Of a DNA stretch of 64,000 bases, positions 39,579 through 46,757 are shown in pieces (position 1 is the stretch's first letter; every line of letters starts with the position of its first letter). Below the pieces are notes generated by a model. That model saw only the letters and a list, made by a program, of their open reading frames with translations. It did no database searches and was not told the DNA's origin. A program made the translations under genes and the position numbers. The stretch is from Galbibacter sp038433465 (GTDB lineage Bacteria; Bacteroidota; Bacteroidia; Flavobacteriales; Flavobacteriaceae), in NCBI RefSeq assembly GCF_038433465.1, contig NZ_JAESVF010000003.1, positions 62,001 through 126,000 of the forward strand, given 5' to 3'.

Positions 39579-41294
39579 ATGGAACACTTTGTAGTATCTG
39601 CACGCAAATACAGACCAAAAACTTTTAAAGATGTGGTTGGCCAACAGGCCATAACCAACACCTTGCTTAACGCTATCGATAACAATCATTTAGCACAAGC
39701 ATTATTGTTTTGTGGTCCGCGTGGTGTAGGAAAAACTACTTGTGCGCGTATCTTGGCAAAAAAAATAAACGACGACGGTACACATGCCGAAGACGAAGAT
39801 TTTGCCTTTAATATTTTTGAGCTCGATGCCGCATCCAACAACTCGGTGGATGATATTAGAAACCTTATCGACCAAGTTCGAATCCCGCCACAAGTTGGAA
39901 AATATAAAGTGTACATTATCGACGAGGTGCACATGCTTTCTCAAGCGGCTTTTAATGCTTTTCTTAAAACATTAGAAGAACCACCAAAACACGCTATTTT
40001 TATTTTAGCAACTACCGAGAAGCATAAAATTATCCCTACGATTTTATCGCGATGTCAAATATTCGATTTTAAACGAATTACCGTTAAAGATGCCAAAGAA
40101 TATTTACACTACATTGCCGAAAACCAAGGAATCGAAGCCGAAGATGACGCTTTACACATCATCGCTCAAAAAGCAGATGGTGCCATGCGTGATGCGCTTT
40201 CTATTTTTGATAGAGTCGTAAGTTTTACAGGGAAAAATTTAACACGCCAAGCTGTAACCGAAAACTTAAACGTTCTCGATTATCAAACCTATTTTGAGAT
40301 AACCGATTTGATTTTGGAAAACGATATTCCAAACTTACTTATCAACTTCAACAAGATATTATCTCTAGGTTTTGATGGACATCACTTTATTGCCGGACTT
40401 GCATCTCATTTTAGAGATTTACTAGTTTGCCAAAATGAAGCTACTATTCAACTTTTAGAGGTTGGAGATGAAGCCAAACAGAAATATCTTGAGCAAAGTA
40501 AAAAAGCTCCTAAAGCATTTTTACTCGATGGTATTGAAATAAGTAATGAATGCGACCTCAATTATCGTAGCAGTCGAAATCAACGCTTACTTGTAGAACT
40601 TTGCCTTATGAAACTCGCCTCCATCACCCAAGATGGAGAAAAAAAAAAAGGTAGCAACTACATAATTCCGCCGTCTTTTTACAAAGTATCTTCAGAAAAA
40701 ATAAATGATTTAAAGAGTGAAGTACAAGTAACTGTTCCGAAAACAGTTAGCCCTACTTCAACTACTCCAAAAACAATTTCTTCCGAAGAAAAACAAAAAA
40801 ACACTGCTCCAGAAGTAAAAATCGAATACAAAAAAGCGGTCTCTGGACTTTCATTATCGAGTATTCAGAAGAAAAGAGCTCATGAATTGGCAAAAAAAGA
40901 CCAAGTTTTAGATGAAGACAATCTGCCTTCAGACCCTTTTGACGAGCCAACTATGCAAATGTATTGGGAGCAATATGTAAAAAAGATTGATGATGAAGGG
41001 AAAAAAATTTTAGGAGCTGCCTTGGGGTCTGACATTCCGAGACTCAAAGGAAAAACTACCATTTGGATTGAACTTGCCAACGACACCCTTAAAAAGGAAG
41101 TTGAGCGCGACCAATACCCGCTAATGGAGTTTCTAAAAAAGAACCTCAACAATTACGACATCGAACTTTTAATCACCGTAAACGAAGAAATTGCAAAGCA
41201 ATACGCCTTTACTCCTATGGAAAAATACGAAAAGTTACGAGAGAAAAATCCGTTATTAGACAAGCTTCGTCGTGAGTTCGACCTCGATATTTAA
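39579..41294 (+). CDS. dnaX: DNA polymerase III subunit tau/gamma
   Basis: 571 aa from the ATG at 39579. It is the clamp-loader ATPase. ARKYRPKTFKDVVGQ opens domain I, Walker A is GPRGVGKTT near residue 48, Walker B and sensor regions are IDEVHMLSQAAFNAFLKTLEEPP (near 115, read with the DEVH box) and TTEKHKIIPTILSRCQ. The four zinc-binding Cys found in E. coli DnaX between Walker A and Walker B are absent, replaced by an acidic loop. Domain III ends near residue 350 and is directly followed by a run of 11 A. The remaining ~210 residues are a Pro/Ser/Lys-rich linker and a domain V-like end. It converges with the next gene, seven bases apart. Confidence 0.95.
   Translation: MEHFVVSARKYRPKTFKDVVGQQAITNTLLNAIDNNHLAQALLFCGPRGVGKTTCARILAKKINDDGTHAEDEDFAFNIFELDAASNNSVDDIRNLIDQVRIPPQVGKYKVYIIDEVHMLSQAAFNAFLKTLEEPPKHAIFILATTEKHKIIPTILSRCQIFDFKRITVKDAKEYLHYIAENQGIEAEDDALHIIAQKADGAMRDALSIFDRVVSFTGKNLTRQAVTENLNVLDYQTYFEITDLILENDIPNLLINFNKILSLGFDGHHFIAGLASHFRDLLVCQNEATIQLLEVGDEAKQKYLEQSKKAPKAFLLDGIEISNECDLNYRSSRNQRLLVELCLMKLASITQDGEKKKGSNYIIPPSFYKVSSEKINDLKSEVQVTVPKTVSPTSTTPKTISSEEKQKNTAPEVKIEYKKAVSGLSLSSIQKKRAHELAKKDQVLDEDNLPSDPFDEPTMQMYWEQYVKKIDDEGKKILGAALGSDIPRLKGKTTIWIELANDTLKKEVERDQYPLMEFLKKNLNNYDIELLITVNEEIAKQYAFTPMEKYEKLREKNPLLDKLRREFDLDI
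40639..40649 (+). other. A11 slippery run in dnaX, probable gamma-subunit frameshift site
   Basis: Codons 354-357 read GAA AAA AAA AAA, followed by GGT. One extra A, or a -1 shift, gives AGG TAG: the frame stops at once after 358 residues. Loss of one A gives a stop after 361 residues. This is the design of the dnaX sites that make gamma in E. coli (A AAA AAG) and Thermus (A9). Confidence 0.6.
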
Positions 41295-41301
41295 CAGTTC
41301 C

Positions 41302-43608
41302 CTAATTCTTTTCAATGTAGGTTTTAAAATAACCACATTCATTAATTACCTCTTCAAAATACTTTGTATCAGCATAATCGTTTTTAAGCAATTGGAATCC
41401 GCTCCACGCTAAAAAGTCTGTCTCATCATCTCGATTTCTCCAATAACCAGGATTAATATCTTGATAGTAATATTTTGTATTGTAATATGCGTTGCGCTCA
41501 CATTTTGCAAGCATATAAGCACTTTTTGCTTTTTCCTCATTGGTAGTTGCATGTTTAAAAGCCTGTTTGTAATAACTCTCTGCCAAACTACAATCGGTAA
41601 TTAAGCGCATACTTGCGTTCCTAAAGTAGTCGGGAGAAGAATAACCTCCAACCATTGTACTAGCTTCATAAAACACACGTGCATTTCCAAAATGTGTTAT
41701 GTTGTAAAATGCGTTTCCGAGCAACATACTATTGGTAAAAACATCGCCACCTTCATTTATTTTCTTTTGCATATCATTTGCTACAATTAAAAACTTCTCC
41801 ACTGAGTAAGGTTTATTTTTAGCGTGTTCAAAATCGTGATTGTCCTGAATAAATCCATTAAAAGGATTTGCCAAAAGCATCACTTCTTTTTCAGATTTTT
41901 TAAACTGAACAATTGCTTCAGGAATATTATTTGCGAAGGTTGCCAGCACAGCTTTATGATAATACACATCGGAAATATCTTTTGAATATAATTTTAATGC
42001 TAAGGTTTCCATCTCTGAATGCTCTTGATTCAGCATAAAACGCTCCATGGCATCCAACCTACTTTTATCATCATAAAAATAATCGTCGTGAGTATCCAAA
42101 TCTGGCATAAACAATTCCGCCATAAAGTCATTTCCCTGCTTTTTATACAAAGCCGAAATGTACTTTTTACTCCAATCTAAGGTGTTATAATACCTAAACT
42201 TACTCTCACTTTCTTCAGTATTTGGAACTTCTTCATAAAGCCAATGCAAATACGGCAAGATTTGTGTTTCTGTAGTAGCATCTAAAACAGAAATTTTATT
42301 TAATTCATTTATAAAACGAAGTAATTGCAATTGATTTTTCGCCAATTTTGTATTCGGCGAGCTACTTTCAGCAATCTCAAAACTCTTTTCAGCAGACGAA
42401 TACGCCCCGTTTAAAGTTTGCAAATACCCTAAAGACGACAACCATAAAAATGAATTTTCATTAGAGTTTGAATGTGCAATTTTCGACACCAATTCCAACG
42501 CTCTTTTATCGACTAAACTATACTGTTCTTTCTTATTAACATCGAAACTAACACTGTTTGAAAAGTCCTTAATTTTTCGTTCTTGCTTATTTACCAATCG
42601 CGTTAAAAGATACGCCAAATGTTTGTTGGAAGGGTCTAAACTATAAATATGACTAATTGCACTTATTTCATCTTTATAAAACCCTTGAATTGCCCACAAA
42701 GCTGCTTTTTCCTCATTAGTTGTTGCTAGTTGCAGCGCTTGCTCCCAATCTGTTTGTTCCTGCGGATGAAAATTATAAGCAGCCACAGTTCGCATTGGCG
42801 GACACTCATCAAACACCCTGCTGTACAAATAATTAGCAACATTATAATCCTTTTTCTTGTAATGTATTCCAGCAACATACGCCAAAGCTCGGTAATACAA
42901 CAAATTCTGCGGAACGAGCCCTTTCGTCGTATTGAAAAAATCTACCGCATAACAAAATACATCTTCGCTTGGCGAAACACTCAAACTGTTGTAAAAATGA
43001 GCTTTAATGGTTTGAAACCAATATCTATTTTTTAAAAAAGGGTTTTGTTCGGTATTATATTTCTTTTCGATTTCAGACAAAACAGTTTTGTTTTGCAACG
43101 GCTTATACGTTACAGGTTCGTAATACCAAGCATCTTCTGGAACCGAAACTACCTCTACCTGTTTTGCTAAATACAAAAACTCTATAAACGATTTAAACCG
43201 AGCATTATCAATAGTTGTTTTTTGTTTCCATTTTTTAACTGCTGAATTTTGATTGCCCGTTGAATAATATTGATACAATTCATTAACATCTTCATTACTT
43301 TCATCTTTCAGCAGAAAATACTGCACATCTTTTTCAGAAATTATAGCTCCCAAAAACGAAGACCAATCTTTAACTATATCTTCATTAAATCGAGAACCAT
43401 ACGAAGTTTCAAATCCGATTTCATAAAAAGAACTATGCGACAAAAACAAAGGCGTGTACGACGTGTCTACATTAAAAGCCTCTGGCGCATAGTTTGACGA
43501 ATACTCAAAACCCCAATCCCAATCACTACAAGCGTTGACAATGGTGTAAGCGCCAATCGTAACAAGACTAAAAACTAGTGCTAACTTCTTTAAAGATGTT
43601 TTTTTCAT
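41302..43608 (-). CDS. Large secreted helical-repeat protein of unknown function
   Basis: 768 aa. The N-terminus (KKLALVFSLVTIGAYTIVNAC) is a signal peptide that may end in a lipoprotein-type Cys near residue 27. The rest is rich in Tyr, Asn and paired helices, with TPR-like segments such as NVANYLYSRVFDECPP, ALWAIQGFYKDE, NAFYNITHFGNARVFYEAS and CSLAESYYKQAFKHATTNEEKAKSAYMLAKCE. It overlaps the upstream lipoprotein gene by 41 bases, so the two form a pair. I do not recognise the family. Confidence 0.65.
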   Translation of the reverse strand: MKKTSLKKLALVFSLVTIGAYTIVNACSDWDWGFEYSSNYAPEAFNVDTSYTPLFLSHSSFYEIGFETSYGSRFNEDIVKDWSSFLGAIISEKDVQYFLLKDESNEDVNELYQYYSTGNQNSAVKKWKQKTTIDNARFKSFIEFLYLAKQVEVVSVPEDAWYYEPVTYKPLQNKTVLSEIEKKYNTEQNPFLKNRYWFQTIKAHFYNSLSVSPSEDVFCYAVDFFNTTKGLVPQNLLYYRALAYVAGIHYKKKDYNVANYLYSRVFDECPPMRTVAAYNFHPQEQTDWEQALQLATTNEEKAALWAIQGFYKDEISAISHIYSLDPSNKHLAYLLTRLVNKQERKIKDFSNSVSFDVNKKEQYSLVDKRALELVSKIAHSNSNENSFLWLSSLGYLQTLNGAYSSAEKSFEIAESSSPNTKLAKNQLQLLRFINELNKISVLDATTETQILPYLHWLYEEVPNTEESESKFRYYNTLDWSKKYISALYKKQGNDFMAELFMPDLDTHDDYFYDDKSRLDAMERFMLNQEHSEMETLALKLYSKDISDVYYHKAVLATFANNIPEAIVQFKKSEKEVMLLANPFNGFIQDNHDFEHAKNKPYSVEKFLIVANDMQKKINEGGDVFTNSMLLGNAFYNITHFGNARVFYEASTMVGGYSSPDYFRNASMRLITDCSLAESYYKQAFKHATTNEEKAKSAYMLAKCERNAYYNTKYYYQDINPGYWRNRDDETDFLAWSGFQLLKNDYADTKYFEEVINECGYFKTYIEKN

Positions 43609-44575
43609 AATTTTTTAAATTGATGGCATCCAAATCGTAATAAATAATTTCGTTTGGAGGTGTTACTGTATATTTTTCAATATCAGAAACCATTTCCAAC
43701 AAATCTGCTTTTTGAATGGCTTCAATTTTTATAATATCTCTTTCTTGGTAATAAACCCCATTTTTGTAAAATGATTGTTTTACTTGGTAAAAGTTATCTT
43801 TTAAATCAATAATATTGGCATCTGCTTTTAAGTCTGCTTCATTTATCTTTCCTCGAACTCCAACAACTTGACGGTTTCTAATTTGCACACCCCACGAAAA
43901 AATTGGCAGTGCATAATTTAGTTTTAAAGGGTAATTTTTTAAACTTTTTATATAGCGTCTCGCTATGCTTTTGTCGTAAATAGAATTCAACGAATCGGAA
44001 CTTATGGTTCCCATATTGTAATACATCAACACCCCTTCATCTACATTTGGGACTTTTGTTTTTGTATAATATTTTACCTGATGAAGTCGAATTGTAGCCG
44101 ACAATTTCTTCTTACTGATTTGTTTAAATAGCTCAATAAAATCAAGGTAGTTTACTTGCGATTTTAAACTCCAATCGCAATCAATCTGCACTTCTTTAAA
44201 ATCAATTTTAGCAGAAGCACAAATAGCTTCAATATACTTAAATGTTTTTGTTGCCAAAGCTTCAAGATCAATAGTATCTTTTAAAAAAACACGATTTTTT
44301 ATATACACCACCGGAACAATTTCCATTCCAACAGGCAACTCCTCAAACCTAATTGCACTTCTCGGAATTGGCTCATTTTCTTTATTTAAGTCGATATCAA
44401 AATAGCGAACATAAAGTTTAGAAACGCTATTTTCTTGAAGCGCTTCTTTTTCTTCGGAAGATAATTTATACGTAGTTCTCCAGAAATAAAATGAAGTTTT
44501 TGGCGGGATTTGCTTTGTACACGAAAATGTGACTAAAAAAATAAAGAGGACGCTTATGACTTTGATTATCCGCAC
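43568..44575 (-). CDS. Lipoprotein with probable TIM-barrel (glycoside-hydrolase-like) domain
   Basis: 335 aa from a GTG at 44575. An ATG 16 codons earlier lies upstream of a perfect -7 element, so it would not be transcribed from that promoter. The GTG start gives a standard lipoprotein signal (RIIKVISVLFIFLVTFSC). YVRYFDIDLNKE near residue 58, VQIDCDWSLKSQVNYLDFIELF near 130 (with acidic pair), LSATIRLHQVKYY near 160 and GVLMYYNMG near 182 recall the strands of GH18-like and DUF3142 barrels. Substrate unknown. Confidence 0.7.
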   Translation of the reverse strand: MRIIKVISVLFIFLVTFSCTKQIPPKTSFYFWRTTYKLSSEEKEALQENSVSKLYVRYFDIDLNKENEPIPRSAIRFEELPVGMEIVPVVYIKNRVFLKDTIDLEALATKTFKYIEAICASAKIDFKEVQIDCDWSLKSQVNYLDFIELFKQISKKKLSATIRLHQVKYYTKTKVPNVDEGVLMYYNMGTISSDSLNSIYDKSIARRYIKSLKNYPLKLNYALPIFSWGVQIRNRQVVGVRGKINEADLKADANIIDLKDNFYQVKQSFYKNGVYYQERDIIKIEAIQKADLLEMVSDIEKYTVTPPNEIIYYDLDAINLKNYEKNIFKEVSTSF

Positions 44576-44609
44576 AAATTTTTTAAATTGAAAATAGGTT
44601 GTGTTTTCA

Positions 44610-44617
44610 CAAATATA
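44610..44617 (-). promoter_or_regulatory. -7 element of the lipoprotein gene pair
   Basis: TATATTTG on the minus strand, 34 bases before the GTG start and downstream of the alternative ATG at 44623. Confidence 0.6.
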
Positions 44618-44681
44618 CCACATTAATTCACTTCCTTACCACTATAAAGCAATGACATTACACATCAATAAAATCAGGATA

Positions 44682-45185
44682 ATGAATTTAAAAAACATAA
44701 CTACACTCATTGTTTTCACTTTAATTTTTACAACTTCAATTGCACAAGCACAATCTTCAACAGAATGTAATCTTCAAAAGGAAAACGAAGTGTGGTTGGC
44801 AAAGTTCAAACAAACAAATTCGCTTGCCGAACAATTAGAATTAATTCAACAAAAAATAATAGCAGATTCCGTATACACAAGGTTTAAATCTAAAATAACA
44901 ACCCCGCATAGCTCCACAATAATAAATTACACAGATATCAATAATAACTTATGTGGTCGTAAAATATTATTTACGATAGACTCGCATAAAATTGACATTA
45001 ACGAACAACCAGCGTTGAGTCCGATTGTAAGAAATATTACAGCTAGCAATATTAAAAGCATCCAATACATGGAGCCCAAAACGGCCGCCGCTCTCTTTGG
45101 AGCTCATAGTGAAAAAGGTGCTGTTTTAATTCAAACAAAAAATAACGAAGTAGCAACACAATTAAAGCAAACACGAACGCCATAA
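44682..45185 (+). CDS. Small secreted protein with a TonB-plug-like C-terminus
   Basis: 167 aa from the ATG at 44682; the frame extends upstream to 44601 without a better start. The signal peptide is NLKNITTLIVFTLIFTTSIAQA. The C-terminal part, ILFTIDSHKIDINEQP then NIKSIQYMEPKTAAALFGAHSEKGAVLIQTK, follows the pattern of the plug-region motif in SusC-type receptors (I-x-SI-x-V-x-K-x-x-AA-x-x-YG-x-x-x-x-x-GVI-x-x-TK). Such stand-alone plug-like domains occur in Bacteroidota proteins such as antirepressor-like peptidases, but its role here is unknown. Confidence 0.65.
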   Translation: MNLKNITTLIVFTLIFTTSIAQAQSSTECNLQKENEVWLAKFKQTNSLAEQLELIQQKIIADSVYTRFKSKITTPHSSTIINYTDINNNLCGRKILFTIDSHKIDINEQPALSPIVRNITASNIKSIQYMEPKTAAALFGAHSEKGAVLIQTKNNEVATQLKQTRTP

Positions 45186-45215
45186 GTAACGCTACTGCAT
45201 TTATTAGAAAGTTGG

Positions 45216-45223
45216 TATATTTG
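45216..45223 (+). promoter_or_regulatory. -7 element of miaE
   Basis: TATATTTG, 23 bases before the ATG. Confidence 0.55.
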
Positions 45224-45246
45224 CGATATCATTAAAATTAAGCACC

Positions 45247-45828
45247 ATGCTCGGTTTAAAACTTCCTACAGACCCAAGATGGGTTAATATAGTTGAAAAA
45301 AACATTGAAGAAATCCTTACAGACCACGCCTTTTGCGAACAAAAAGCAACGAGTACTGCAATTTCTTTTATTGTTCTTTTTCCTGAATATACCGACATCG
45401 TACAAGAAATGACAGCTTTAGTAAAAGAAGAAATTAGTCATTTTAAAATGGTGCACGATAAAATTATAGCACGCGGTTGGAAACTAGGACGCGACCGAAA
45501 AGACGAGTATGTAAACCGATTAATGACGTTTTTCCCTAAAGGCGGAAGCCGAACTACATTTTTGGTACACAAACTGCTGTATGCTGCTTTAATTGAAGCG
45601 AGAAGTTGCGAACGCTTCCGACTTTTATCGGAACATTTGGAAGATGAAGAACTTCGTACTTTCTACAGAAATTTAATGGTAAGCGAAGCCAACCATTACA
45701 CCATGTTTTTACAATTTGCTAGAAAATATGGTGGTATTGAAGAAACAAATAAAAAATGGCAAGCACTTTTAGATTTTGAAGCTCAAATAATGAAAGACCT
45801 CGGAACAAAGGAAACCATTCACGGGTAA
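45247..45828 (+). CDS. miaE: tRNA-(2-methylthio-N6-isopentenyladenosine37) hydroxylase
   Basis: 193 aa. A four-helix di-iron fold: EILTDHAFCEQKA near residue 21, EEISHFKMVHDKI near 65, ALIEARSCERFRLL near 115 and SEANHYTMFL near 147 give the E/EXXH-type ligands. The enzyme hydroxylates the isopentenyl group at A37 of tRNA. Length and the opening LKLPTDPRWV fit MiaE. It ends three bases before the convergent ppx gene, leaving no room for a separate terminator. Confidence 0.92.
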   Translation: MLGLKLPTDPRWVNIVEKNIEEILTDHAFCEQKATSTAISFIVLFPEYTDIVQEMTALVKEEISHFKMVHDKIIARGWKLGRDRKDEYVNRLMTFFPKGGSRTTFLVHKLLYAALIEARSCERFRLLSEHLEDEELRTFYRNLMVSEANHYTMFLQFARKYGGIEETNKKWQALLDFEAQIMKDLGTKETIHG

Positions 45829-45831
45829 AAA

Positions 45832-46749
45832 CTACTGATTTATCAAAGGCATATTTTGTTCTTTCTCGGTATTGTAAAGTAATTTTATTATCCCATCTGA
45901 AAGTCCGATTTTAGGCACATGTATTTTCTTAGCGCCACTCCATTTTGAAGCATTCAAATAAATTCGAGAAGCAGGAATAATTACATCAGCACGGTCTGGA
46001 TTGAGTCCGAGTTCAGAAATTCTATCCTCATAACTCATTTCTTGTAAAAACTGATATTGGGCATTCAAATAAATGTATGACAACGGTTCGCCTGGTTTTC
46101 TTCCAGACATTTTAAAGAGCTTGTTAATGTTTCCTCCGGAACCAATAATCTCGATACTCTTATACTTTTTCGAATGATTCTTAATCCACTTTTCAATATC
46201 TTTCCAAGTTTCAGCAGAAATCATTTCGTTTAATAAACGTACGGTCCCTATTTTATAAGACCTTGAAGCTACAATTTTCCCTTCACTAAAAATGGTAAAC
46301 TCGGTACTTCCGCCACCAACATCAATGTACAAATAGGTTTTATCTTTTTCGATAAGCGCATGCAAATCGGTTGAAGCAATAATAGCTGCTTCTTTTTTTC
46401 CGTCGATAATTTCGATTTCAATACCCGATTTACGTTTGATGGTTTCCACCAACTCATTCCCATTGTTTGCTTCGCGCATTGCCGATGTTGCACAAGCCAT
46501 GTATTTTTCAACTCCATGAACCTTCATTAACAACTTAAAGGCTTTCATGGTATCAATCATGCGTTCGGAATTTTGTTTAGAAATTTCGCCAACGGTAAAA
46601 GAATCTTGTCCCAAACGAACGGGAACTCTCACTAACGAACTCTTTTTAAACTGAGTTTCTTTATGATCGTATTCAATTACGTTATTTATTAATAATCTAA
46701 CGGCATTTGAGCCAATATCGATTGCGGCAAATTTTCTTATTTTCAACAT
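45832..46749 (-). CDS. ppx: Exopolyphosphatase / guanosine pentaphosphatase family protein
   Basis: 305 aa. AAIDIGSNAVRLL near residue 8 and YIDVGGGSTEFTIF near 140 are the actin-fold phosphate-binding motifs of Ppx/GppA. The length is that of the short, two-domain form without the C-terminal HD-like domain of E. coli Ppx. It would hydrolyse polyphosphate or pppGpp. It starts eight bases after ppk1 and closes the sixA-ppk1-ppx operon. Confidence 0.92.
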   Translation of the reverse strand: MLKIRKFAAIDIGSNAVRLLINNVIEYDHKETQFKKSSLVRVPVRLGQDSFTVGEISKQNSERMIDTMKAFKLLMKVHGVEKYMACATSAMREANNGNELVETIKRKSGIEIEIIDGKKEAAIIASTDLHALIEKDKTYLYIDVGGGSTEFTIFSEGKIVASRSYKIGTVRLLNEMISAETWKDIEKWIKNHSKKYKSIEIIGSGGNINKLFKMSGRKPGEPLSYIYLNAQYQFLQEMSYEDRISELGLNPDRADVIIPASRIYLNASKWSGAKKIHVPKIGLSDGIIKLLYNTEKEQNMPLINQ

Positions 46750-46757
46750 CTATACGC

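Noticed and set aside
40639..40649. A11 run as a simple assembly error that breaks dnaX
   Set aside because: The frame is intact across it and the downstream sequence matches the expected DnaX C-terminus, so the length of 11 is coherent.
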